A stretch of DNA of 8,904 nt, taken from assembly GCA_007118445.1 (NCBI GenBank), contig SKRP01000234.1, positions 1-8,904 on the forward strand. The letters run 5' to 3'. Shown here in pieces: positions 1-6,020 of this stretch (within the stretch, counting starts at the first letter, position 1; each line of letters opens with the position of its first letter). Under the pieces are notes generated by a model. It worked only from the letters and a program-made list of their open reading frames with translations. It made no database searches and had not been told where the DNA came from. Made by a program: the position numbers and the translations under genes. This stretch comes from Natronohydrobacter sp. Lineage in GTDB: Bacteria > Pseudomonadota > Alphaproteobacteria > Rhodobacterales > Rhodobacteraceae.

Positions 1-27
1 CCCTGGCCGTTCCAGGAGATGGACTGA
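1..27 (+). CDS. C-terminal tail of an upstream gene (partial)
   Basis: Frame 1 reads Pro-Trp-Pro-Phe-Gln-Glu-Met-Asp and then TGA at 25-27. All eight sense codons end in G or C, which matches the codon habit of the real genes in this window. A stop here leaves a 57-base gap before pepF. The other two plus frames are also open across this stretch, so the call rests on codon bias and sensible gene spacing only. The product cannot be identified from eight residues. Confidence 0.3.
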   Translation, partial: PWPFQEMD

Positions 28-33
28 GCGCTT

Positions 34-48
34 GCAGGCGCGGCCTGC
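34..48. repeat. Small perfect inverted repeat between upstream gene and pepF
   Basis: GCAGGC (34-39) and GCCTGC (43-48) are perfect inverted arms around GCG. The element lies directly after the putative upstream stop and just before a second hairpin at 57-76. It has no T-run, so it is not a classic intrinsic terminator. It may help to end or stabilise the upstream transcript. Confidence 0.4.
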
Positions 49-56
49 ACGGCCTA

Positions 57-78
57 CCTGTCTGGAAACAGACAGGAG
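57..78 (+). promoter_or_regulatory. Hairpin overlapping the pepF ribosome binding site
   Basis: CCTGTCTG (57-64) and CAGACAGG (69-76) form a perfect 8-bp stem closed by GAAA, a GNRA-type tetraloop. The Shine-Dalgarno AGGAG (74-78) lies six bases before the pepF ATG, and its first three bases are in the 3' arm of the stem. In RNA this would partly mask the ribosome binding site. A role in translation control is inferred; the stem and its position are visible directly. Confidence 0.5.
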
Positions 79-84
79 ACTGGC

Positions 85-1890
85 ATGGCCCTTGATGACC
101 GCAGCGTGACGAAAACCGAATTTGGCGATCTTCCCGAATGGGATTTCTCGGCGCTTTATTCCGGGCCAGAAGCGCCCGAACTGACCCGCGATTTCGACTG
201 GCTGGTGCAGGAATGTGCCGATTTCGCAGCGGCTTATGAGGGGAAGCTCGCAGGGCTGGACGCCAGCGCAATGCTGGAATGCGTGCGCCGCTTTGAGAAG
301 ATCGACATGGTGGCGGGGCGGCTGATGTCCTATGCGGGGCTGCGCTACTATCAGAACACGATTGACCCCACGCGCGCGAAATTCATGGCCGATGCGCAGG
401 ACCGCGTGACCAATGCCACCACGCCGCTGGTGTTTTTCTCGCTGGAAATGAACCGGATCGAGGATGCCGCGTTTGATGCGCTTCTGGCAGCAGATGCGGA
501 TCTGGCGCGCTACCGGCCTGTGTTCGAGCGGATGCGCGCGATGCGGCCCTATCAGCTATCCGATGAGTTGGAGAAATTCCTGCACGATCAGTCGGTTGTC
601 GGCGCTTCTGCATGGAACCGGCTGTTTGACGAAACCATGGCTGGGCTGGAATTCGAGGTAGAGGGCGAAGAAGAACCGCTGGGACTGGAAGCGACGCTGA
701 ACCTGCTGACCGACCCGGAGCGGGCGAAGCGCGAGGCGGGCGCGCGGGCTTTGGCCGAGGTGTTTGGCAAGAATATCAAACTCTTCGCGCGGGTTCATAA
801 CACGCTTGCCAAGGAAAAAGAGGTCGAGGATCGCTGGCGCAAGATGCCCACGGCCCAGACGGGGCGGCACTTGTCGAACCATGTCGAGCCGGAAGTGGTC
901 GAGGCACTGCGCAACGCCGTTGTCGCGGCCTATCCGCGCCTGTCGCACCGCTACTACGCGCTGAAAGCGAAATGGCTGGGGTTGGAGGCATTGGAAGTCT
1001 GGGACCGCAATGCACCGCTGCCGCTGGAAGCCCCGCGCAAGATCGGCTGGGATGAAGCGCGGGAAACCGTGCTCGATGCCTATGCGGGCTTCTCGCCGCA
1101 GCTTGCGGAACTGGCAGAACCGTTCTTTTCGCAAGGCTGGACCGATGCGGCGGTGAAACCGGGCAAGGCCCCGGGCGCGTTTGCACATCCGACGGTCACG
1201 GACGCGCATCCGTTTGTGATGCTGAACTATCTGGGCAAGCCGCGCGATGTGATGACGCTCGCGCATGAATTGGGCCACGGGGTGCATCAGCGGCTGGCAG
1301 CGGGTCAGGGGGAACTTTTGTCCTCGACGCCGCTGACGCTGGCGGAAACGGCTTCGGTCTTTGGCGAGATGCTGACCTTCCGGCGGATGCTGGAAAAGGC
1401 GAAAACGCGTGAGGAACGCAAGGTGCTGCTCGCGGGCAAGGTCGAGGACATGATCAACACGGTCGTCCGCCAGATCGCGTTTTATGACTTTGAGTGCAAG
1501 CTGCACGCAGCGCGGCGCGAAGGCGAATTGACGCCCGAGGATATCAATGCGCTCTGGATGTCAGTGCAGGCCGAGAGCCTCGGGCCGGTGTTCAACTTCA
1601 TGGAAGGCTATGAGACCTTCTGGTCCTATATCCCGCATTTCGTGCATTCGCCGTTCTACGTCTATGCCTATGCCTTCGGGGACGGGCTGGTGAATGCGCT
1701 TTATGCGGCCTATGAGGCCGCGCCCGAAGGCTTTCAGGACAAGTATTTCGAGATGCTGAAAGCAGGCGGGTCCAAGCACCACAAGGAGTTGCTGGCACCT
1801 TTCGGGCTGGATGCGTCGGACCCGGCGTTCTGGGACAAGGGCCTGGCGATGATCGAGGGCTTCATCGACGAGCTGGAAGCGCTGGAGTGA
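85..1890 (+). CDS. pepF: Oligoendopeptidase F, M3 family zinc metallopeptidase
   Basis: This 601-residue protein is a cytosolic zinc endopeptidase expected to cut short oligopeptides during peptide turnover. The zinc site is plain: His394-Glu395-Leu-Gly-His398 is the HExxH motif, and Glu421 in the following E-T-A-S segment fits the third metal ligand of family M3. Near the C-terminus a segment with His518, His521, Tyr525 and Tyr529 matches the conserved substrate-binding end of the M3 fold. The N-terminal region, opening with an LPEWDFSALY-type segment, is typical of the PepF/M3 subfamily (TIGR02290-like), and the length is normal for it. There is no signal peptide. The ATG at 85 has AGGAG six bases upstream. 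The gene appears to be transcribed alone, or from the gene ending at 27, and it converges on the metA cluster. Exact peptide specificity cannot be read from sequence. Confidence 0.95.
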   Translation: MALDDRSVTKTEFGDLPEWDFSALYSGPEAPELTRDFDWLVQECADFAAAYEGKLAGLDASAMLECVRRFEKIDMVAGRLMSYAGLRYYQNTIDPTRAKFMADAQDRVTNATTPLVFFSLEMNRIEDAAFDALLAADADLARYRPVFERMRAMRPYQLSDELEKFLHDQSVVGASAWNRLFDETMAGLEFEVEGEEEPLGLEATLNLLTDPERAKREAGARALAEVFGKNIKLFARVHNTLAKEKEVEDRWRKMPTAQTGRHLSNHVEPEVVEALRNAVVAAYPRLSHRYYALKAKWLGLEALEVWDRNAPLPLEAPRKIGWDEARETVLDAYAGFSPQLAELAEPFFSQGWTDAAVKPGKAPGAFAHPTVTDAHPFVMLNYLGKPRDVMTLAHELGHGVHQRLAAGQGELLSSTPLTLAETASVFGEMLTFRRMLEKAKTREERKVLLAGKVEDMINTVVRQIAFYDFECKLHAARREGELTPEDINALWMSVQAESLGPVFNFMEGYETFWSYIPHFVHSPFYVYAYAFGDGLVNALYAAYEAAPEGFQDKYFEMLKAGGSKHHKELLAPFGLDASDPAFWDKGLAMIEGFIDELEALE

Positions 1891-1899
1891 GCGCTTGGG

Positions 1900-1927
1900 T
1901 AGGGTGCGTGGCTTGCCACGCACCTTA
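1900..1927. terminator. Palindrome between convergent genes, probable bidirectional terminator or dispersed repeat
   Basis: GGTGCGTGGC (1903-1912) and GCCACGCACC (1915-1924) are perfect 10-base arms with a two-base TT centre. Pairing extends outward by one G-U and two A-U pairs to 1900-1927. The element fills the 40-base gap between the pepF stop (1890) and the hydrolase stop (1931), so it could end transcription from both sides. There is no good T-run on either side, so Rho-independent termination is uncertain. The TAGGGTGCGT-type opening also resembles short palindromes that recur between genes in many proteobacterial genomes; that resemblance is from memory and was not tested here. Confidence 0.6.
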
Positions 1928-1930
1928 CGT

Positions 1931-2878
1931 TTACCGCGCGCGATCACGGGTCCGGCGGATCGCCTCTGCCACAGTCTCGGGTTGCGCATGGTGGGGCATA
2001 TGGCCCACATCCTCAAGGGAGGTCAGATTGACGCTCTCGACCTCGCGCACCATCCGTTCCGAATGGATGCCTATACCAACTGTCTTGTCGGCCGTGCCAT
2101 GGACGATCTCGATGGGCATGGTCAGCGCCGGGTAGCCCGGATACATCGCCTCGACATAGCGGATCAGGCTGTTGACCTGCTGTGCATTCAGCGACAGTTG
2201 CCCGCGCCGCATTGTCAGGTTGAAGCCCAGATGATCGAGATAGCCCTCGGGCACCGGATCGGGCGCAAAGACATTCGCAAGCGTGTTTTCCACAGCACTG
2301 CGCGGCGCAAGCGCCGCAATCGTCGGCAGGATCAGATAGCGCCCGAGGGGTGAGGCGGTGATTCGATACCACAGCCCCAGATCCCCCGGCCAAGGGTGGG
2401 TCACGGGCGCGAGCAATGTCAGCCCGGCCACATCATCCGGCGCGCGCAAGGCCCAGGCCAGCGCCACCGCCCCGCCATAGGAATGGCCCAGCACAATCGG
2501 GTTCTCGATATCCAGCCGCTGCGCCGCAGCGCGCAGGATATCGGCCTGATCGATCGGGCTTTCCACAGTGCCGAAATCATCCGAGAATCCGAAACCGGGG
2601 CGGTCAAAGGCGATGATGCGGAACTCATTCGCCATACGGTCCATCAGATCAAAGCTGAAATCGCGTGCATTACCATTCGCGCCGTGGATCATCACCAGAT
2701 CCGGGCCTTGCCCGCGCACGATCGCATGAATGCGCCCTTGCGGCAGATCGATGAACGCCCCTTCCGGCGGGGTTTCGGCATGGGCCATCTGCATCTCCCG
2801 GCTTGCCGAACAGGCCACGAGAAGCGTGGCGATCAGGGCAAGCCCTGCAAGTCTACTGGCCAATCTGCGCAAGGTCAT
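1931..2878 (-). CDS. Alpha/beta hydrolase with lipoprotein signal peptide
   Basis: This 315-residue hydrolase of the alpha/beta fold has a visible catalytic triad: Ser133 in GHSYGG, Asp264 in GTADKT and His293 in VGHMPHH. His65-Gly66 precedes the oxyanion region, and a D-R-P-G-F-G-F-S segment (92-99) is typical of the haloperoxidase/hydrolase group. I chose the ATG at 2878 because it gives a clean lipoprotein signal: Arg4-Arg5, a hydrophobic stretch, then the lipobox Leu20-Val21-Ala22-Cys23. The open frame extends to 2974, but that would put 32 extra residues before the signal. The start lies inside metA, overlapping it by 26 bases, with no obvious Shine-Dalgarno, so translation is probably coupled to metA. 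The mature protein should be lipid-anchored on the periplasmic side of a membrane. The substrate is unknown. Confidence 0.85.
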   Translation of the reverse strand: MTLRRLASRLAGLALIATLLVACSASREMQMAHAETPPEGAFIDLPQGRIHAIVRGQGPDLVMIHGANGNARDFSFDLMDRMANEFRIIAFDRPGFGFSDDFGTVESPIDQADILRAAAQRLDIENPIVLGHSYGGAVALAWALRAPDDVAGLTLLAPVTHPWPGDLGLWYRITASPLGRYLILPTIAALAPRSAVENTLANVFAPDPVPEGYLDHLGFNLTMRRGQLSLNAQQVNSLIRYVEAMYPGYPALTMPIEIVHGTADKTVGIGIHSERMVREVESVNLTSLEDVGHMPHHAQPETVAEAIRRTRDRAR

Positions 2879-3770
2879 AAGGTGTGGTCTGGTACATCTG
2901 GTTGATCCAGTTGCCATATAGAAGATGCGCATGGCTTCGCCAGCGATTGAGCGGCATCCTCGCGGGATTATCATCGGGATAATAGTTCAGCGGCACATTG
3001 ATCGGTTTGCCTGCCTCGATATCGCGGTCATACTCTTCCTTCAGCGTGGTGCTGTCATATTCGAAATGGTTCAGGATCATCAATGCGCGATGGTCCAGGT
3101 CTTCGATCAGACAAGGGCCGACCTCATCCGACCCGATCAGCGTGGTCAGCGCGGGGATTGCATCGACCTCTGACTGGCGCAGTTCGGTCCAGCGGCTGAC
3201 CGGGATCAGCACATCATCCGAAAACCCGCGCAAATAGGGCGAGGCGGGTGCAAGGTTGCGATGCCGGAAGCACCCGAAAGCCTTGGCGTCGAGCATATGC
3301 TTGGGCAGGCCATAGAAATGCGCGAGCATCGCCATGCCACCCCAGCAGACCCCGAAAGTCTGGTGCACATGGGTCTGGGTCCAGTCGAACACTTCGGTCA
3401 GTTCATCCCAGTAGGTCACCTCCTGATAGGGCAGATGCTCGATCGGAGCACCCGTGATGATCAGCCCGTCGAAGCGCTCGCCCTTCACCTCCTGAAAGGG
3501 CCGGTAGAACTCGGCCATATGCTCGGCGGCGGTGTTCTTCGTCTCATGCTCGGACATGCGGATCAGCGAGAATTCGATCTGCAGGGGCGTGGCCCCGATC
3601 AGCCGGGCGAATTGCGTCTCGGTCTGGATTTTCTTCGGCATCAGGTTCAACAACCCGATACGCAGCGGGCGGATGTCCTGCCGCGCGGCCTGTGCCTCGG
3701 ACATGACCATGACCCCTTCGCGGGTCAGCACATCGAAAGCAGGCAGGGTCTCGGGCAGTTTTATCGGCAT
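2853..3770 (-). CDS. metA: Homoserine O-acyltransferase MetA, predicted acetyl-CoA type
   Basis: This 305-residue enzyme activates the hydroxyl of L-homoserine by acylation, the first committed step of methionine synthesis, in the cytosol. Length and numbering match the E. coli MetA family without gaps at the key sites: nucleophile Cys142 in GVCWGG, and His235 and Glu237 in NHFEYD. The residue linked to acyl donor choice is Glu111 (codon 3438-3440, in the TGAPIE segment). Family work associates Glu111 with acetyl-CoA and Gly111, as in E. coli, with succinyl-CoA. I therefore predict homoserine O-acetyltransferase activity (EC 2.3.1.31), although automatic annotation often says succinyltransferase. 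The ATG at 3770 has AGGA about seven bases upstream, overlapping the stop of the preceding gene (TGAGGA). The gene sits in a tight unit with the P-loop gene before it and the hydrolase after it. Confidence 0.95.
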   Translation of the reverse strand: MPIKLPETLPAFDVLTREGVMVMSEAQAARQDIRPLRIGLLNLMPKKIQTETQFARLIGATPLQIEFSLIRMSEHETKNTAAEHMAEFYRPFQEVKGERFDGLIITGAPIEHLPYQEVTYWDELTEVFDWTQTHVHQTFGVCWGGMAMLAHFYGLPKHMLDAKAFGCFRHRNLAPASPYLRGFSDDVLIPVSRWTELRQSEVDAIPALTTLIGSDEVGPCLIEDLDHRALMILNHFEYDSTTLKEEYDRDIEAGKPINVPLNYYPDDNPARMPLNRWRSHAHLLYGNWINQMYQTTPYDLAQIGQ

Positions 3771-3779
3771 CTGTCGTCC

Positions 3780-4637
3780 TCAGTCAGGCAGTTTCGCAGC
3801 AATCAACTGGTTGAAATCATGGGCCGTGCGGATCTGGGCGACCTCCTCGGCGCTGACCGTGATCCCCCAGTTCCTGGCCATCGCGGCGTAACGCGGGGCA
3901 CGGTGCGCCAGCGCGCGGGCATAGGTCCAGCGCACGAAGGCATCCGGGTCGATATGTTCGGGGGAATGGCCGGTCTCGTGCTGATAGGCGGCCCAGGCAG
4001 CGCACAGGAAATCAGGCTGATAATACATCGGCTTGGGGGCGCGGTCGAAGCGGCGGATCAACTCTGCCGTATGCGCATCCGAGCCCTTGATCCAGATCGG
4101 CAGCACATGGGCTTTCAGCGTGGTCATCAGCGGGTCATCCGGATCGCAGGGGTCGATCACTTCGCAGATCGACCCGCCTGTATCGCAGACGAAATGCGGG
4201 TAGCCATACAGCGCCTCGGCACGGGCGATGAAATGGGGGGTGTCGGCCAGCGCTGCAATTTCTGCGGCGCGGTGCTGGTCCTGCCGCGTCATGTAGTCGC
4301 CGAAGCGCAATCCGCCTTTCGACGGATCACCGGGCTTGCCAAGGTATGTGGACAGGGGCGCGAGATTGTCAAAGGTGATATTCGAGCTGATATAGACCGA
4401 ATCCGTCAGCAAGAGCTCGCGCAGCAGCGGCACTTTCATCGCCTCGCGCTTGAAATTATCGGCGATGAATTCGCCCATGTAGCGCGTGCCGATGCGGTAA
4501 TCGACCGAGTAATGGAACCAGCCGCCGCTCTCGCGCAACAGATTGGCAAGATATGTCTTGCCCAGCCCCGACATGCCATAAAGCATGACCTTCTTGCGCG
4601 GGGCGTTGTGCCAGTCTGTGGCGGTCGGGTAGAGCAT
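3780..4637 (-). CDS. Uncharacterised P-loop ATPase/kinase-like protein
   Basis: I do not recognise a characterised function for this 285-residue protein. A Walker A P-loop is clear near the N-terminus: Gly21-Met-Ser-Gly-Leu-Gly-Lys27-Thr28. About 18 residues later comes F-H-Y-S-V-Asp46-Y-R, a layout reminiscent of small P-loop kinases such as shikimate kinase, where an early Asp contacts substrate. A possible Walker B or catalytic segment is H-F-V-C-Asp152-T-G-G-S (148-156). There is no signal peptide or membrane segment, so it should be cytosolic. The ATG at 4637 is preceded by GAGGACG at a usable distance, and the P-loop position suits this start. It ends nine bases before metA, whose Shine-Dalgarno overlaps this gene's stop, so the two are very probably co-transcribed. 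ATP or GTP binding is well supported; a kinase role is only a guess from layout. Confidence 0.85.
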   Translation of the reverse strand: MLYPTATDWHNAPRKKVMLYGMSGLGKTYLANLLRESGGWFHYSVDYRIGTRYMGEFIADNFKREAMKVPLLRELLLTDSVYISSNITFDNLAPLSTYLGKPGDPSKGGLRFGDYMTRQDQHRAAEIAALADTPHFIARAEALYGYPHFVCDTGGSICEVIDPCDPDDPLMTTLKAHVLPIWIKGSDAHTAELIRRFDRAPKPMYYQPDFLCAAWAAYQHETGHSPEHIDPDAFVRWTYARALAHRAPRYAAMARNWGITVSAEEVAQIRTAHDFNQLIAAKLPD

Positions 4638-4666
4638 GGGCGCGTCCTCGAAGCGGCAACAGCCTG

Positions 4667-4695
4667 TGCCTAGCCAGCCGATGCGGGATGGTCAA
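4667..4695 (-). promoter_or_regulatory. Candidate promoter for the P-loop gene/metA cluster
   Basis: Reading the minus strand, TTGACC (4690-4695) lies 17 bases before TAGGCA (4667-4672), and the P-loop gene starts about 30 bases further on. The -35 box matches consensus at five of six bases. The -10 box is weak and lacks the final T. Many Rhodobacter promoters are known to lack that T, so this is acceptable for the group. It sits between the porin terminator and the cluster, the only intergenic space available for a cluster promoter. Confidence 0.4.
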
Positions 4696-4704
4696 TGGCG
4701 CATG

Positions 4705-4734
4705 AAAAACCCCGCCAGTGCGAAGCTGGCGGGG
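4705..4734 (-). terminator. Rho-independent terminator of the FadL-like porin gene
   Basis: CCCCGCCAG (4710-4718) and CTGGCGGGG (4726-4734) form a perfect 9-bp GC-rich stem with a seven-base loop. On the minus strand the stem is followed at once by five T residues (the A-run at 4705-4709). It lies 27 bases after the porin stop codon. There is no T-run in the plus direction, so it acts for the minus strand only. It separates the porin from the metA cluster. Confidence 0.88.
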
Positions 4735-4738
4735 CGGA

Positions 4739-4765
4739 GTTTACTCAAATTACCGTTTACTCAAA
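4739..4765. repeat. 11-base direct repeat across the porin stop codon
   Basis: GTTTACTCAAA occurs at 4739-4749 and again at 4755-4765, with a 16-base period. The second copy contains the porin stop (TCA at 4761-4763, read as TGA on the minus strand) and part of the last Phe codon. It looks like a small tandem duplication of the gene end just before the terminator. Confidence 0.5.
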
Positions 4766-5840
4766 ACCGGTAGCCGATGCGGATGCCGCCACCCAGCACC
4801 GAATTGCTACCAAACCGGCTGTTGATATTCGTGGTTGCGCTGCCGATGCGCGAATATTGCACGCCCGCGCTGATGGTCATGGCGTCGAGCGTGTAAGAGG
4901 CCCCCACGCCGATCGAGTTGCGCTTGCCCAGAGGACCGAGATTCGAGGTCGGATTGCCATTGCCTGTGTCATGCGACACAGAGATTGACCCGGCCCAGTT
5001 CTCTGTAAACCGACGACCAACACCCAGCGTATAGGTCACGGAATTCTTCTGATAGGCGACCAGCGGCGGGCGCGCGGGATCGGACTGGTAGACTGGCGGC
5101 AGGATATCGAAATCTTTCCAGTTCACCCAGCGCACAGAGCCGAAGGCCAGCGTGTTTTCGGCAATCCCGGTCTGAAACTCAAGGTTCACGGAGGCCGGAA
5201 TATTGGTGGTGAAATTCGACTCGAAAGGCACGATCCCGACGCCGGGTACCGCGACCTGCTCCAGCGCGTCGAACTTGTGCTTGATCCGCGAGTTATAGGT
5301 CAGCGCGACCCGCAAGGCGATTTCCGGCATTTCATAGGCCACACCCAGCAGATAGCCAAACGCCTGATCGCGATCCGTGGACATGTTGTATCCCGGCAGC
5401 GCGACGCGGCCTGCGGTCCAGGAAGAGCGCAGACCGGCATAGGCGCTGAAGCCGCCGTCAAAGCTGTAGCGCAGGACGCCGGTCAATGTGGTGTTGTCGA
5501 TCTTGCCGGCGGCCCCGTCGAGCGGTGTGCCGCGCGTTGGATAAAGCGTATCCGCCCCGAAGGGCTGGTCGAGGATCAGCGCATAGGAGAGTTGCTCGTT
5601 GACATCGCCCTTGAAGGCAAACGACCCGGTTGTGAAGCGACGGGCAATATTGCCGCTGGCCGGGCCACCGGGCCCGAACAATTCACCGCTCACACGTGGA
5701 CGCGCATAGGTCACGCCGAATTCGGCATAATTCCCCTGTTCGAACAGAATCGCCATGGATTGCGGATTGCGCTCGATCCCCCCGGCGAGAGCAGGGCTCG
5801 CAGCAAGGGCAACAAGCCCGGTAGCAAGCGTTTTACGCAC
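4761..5840 (-). CDS. FadL/OmpP1/TodX-family outer-membrane transport protein, short form
   Basis: This 359-residue outer-membrane beta-barrel is of the family that passes fatty acids and other hydrophobic compounds across the outer membrane. A signal peptide is clear, with likely cleavage after Ala17-Leu18-Ala19. FadL hallmarks are TYNSRIKHKF (181-190), matching the family's YRSKIKH-type strand, and RWVNWKDFD (237-245), matching its WTDWS-type strand. The chain ends in Tyr-Arg-Phe, and a C-terminal Phe is the usual barrel assembly signal. E. coli FadL is about 446 residues. Here the mature chain reaches its Arg-Asn-Pro (24-26) almost at once, so most of the N-terminal hatch seems absent. The start codon is GTG, supported by AAGGAGG eight bases upstream and by the signal peptide. 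The gene has its own terminator and probably its own promoter. The transported compound is unknown. Confidence 0.87.
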   Translation of the reverse strand: MRKTLATGLVALAASPALAGGIERNPQSMAILFEQGNYAEFGVTYARPRVSGELFGPGGPASGNIARRFTTGSFAFKGDVNEQLSYALILDQPFGADTLYPTRGTPLDGAAGKIDNTTLTGVLRYSFDGGFSAYAGLRSSWTAGRVALPGYNMSTDRDQAFGYLLGVAYEMPEIALRVALTYNSRIKHKFDALEQVAVPGVGIVPFESNFTTNIPASVNLEFQTGIAENTLAFGSVRWVNWKDFDILPPVYQSDPARPPLVAYQKNSVTYTLGVGRRFTENWAGSISVSHDTGNGNPTSNLGPLGKRNSIGVGASYTLDAMTISAGVQYSRIGSATTNINSRFGSNSVLGGGIRIGYRF

Positions 5841-5848
5841 GGAAATCT

Positions 5849-5855
5849 CCTCCTT
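5849..5855 (-). promoter_or_regulatory. Strong Shine-Dalgarno that fixes the GTG start of the porin
   Basis: On the minus strand AAGGAGG, followed by another AG, sits eight bases before GTG (5838-5840). It is the strongest ribosome binding site in the window, and it settles the GTG start, which is followed directly by a signal peptide. Confidence 0.8.
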
Positions 5856-5938
5856 CTTTCCGTTCAGACAGCGCGTACCGCGATCACAGGCACGCAGCCA
5901 TCATCTGTTGAGCGAGTGTTGCGTGTTTTGGGCAGGTT

Positions 5939-5989
5939 TGTCACATGTTACCTTGGGGAAACGTGCCCCCCGGGCGACGGGATGTGACA
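5939..5989. promoter_or_regulatory. Spaced inverted repeat upstream of the porin, possible operator
   Basis: TGTCACAT (5939-5946) and ATGTGACA (5982-5989) are perfect 8-base inverted arms, 43 bases centre to centre, or about four helical turns. The first arm also belongs to a near-palindrome centred on ACATGT (5940-5951, GTCACATGTTAC, one mismatched pair). Inside lies a smaller inverted pair, GGGG (5955-5958) and CCCC (5966-5969). The element is in the 167-base gap between the acylase stop and the porin start. On the minus strand the arm nearest the porin contains GTGACA, a possible -35 box, but I see no convincing -10 box. Regulator binding is inferred. Confidence 0.35.
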
Positions 5990-6000
5990 GCTTTGCAACG

Positions 6001-6020
6001 GCGCACCCTATGGGCTGCGC
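6001..6020. repeat. Imperfect hairpin over the acylase stop codon
   Basis: GCGCACCC (6001-6008) pairs with GGG (6012-6014) plus TGCGC (6016-6020), with one unpaired base and a three-base loop. The acylase stop (6008-6010) lies in it. No T-run follows on the minus strand, so it is a weak terminator candidate at best. I see no better terminator between the acylase and the porin. Confidence 0.3.

Noticed and set aside
556..1506. 316-codon minus-strand open frame inside pepF
   Set aside because: It lies wholly opposite the PepF catalytic region, and its composition is that of a shadow frame with no domain or ribosome binding site.
2879..2974. N-terminal extension of the hydrolase to 2974
   Set aside because: It would bury the lipoprotein signal behind 32 residues encoded within metA; the ATG at 2878 gives a canonical lipobox.
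3261..4673. 470-codon plus-strand open frame antisense to metA and the P-loop gene
   Set aside because: The minus-strand genes here have exact family motifs. The antisense product is rich in His, Arg and Gln without a recognisable domain, as expected from GC-rich DNA read backwards.
4638..4704. SAM riboswitch before the metA cluster
   Set aside because: SAM-II elements precede metA in some alphaproteobacteria, so I looked. The 67 bases lack the GCTAAAG-type core and any convincing pseudoknot pairing, and only nine bases precede metA itself.
5277..5987. 236-codon plus-strand open frame across the porin start and leader
   Set aside because: It is antisense to porin strands and crosses the porin's strong Shine-Dalgarno and leader; no motif was seen.
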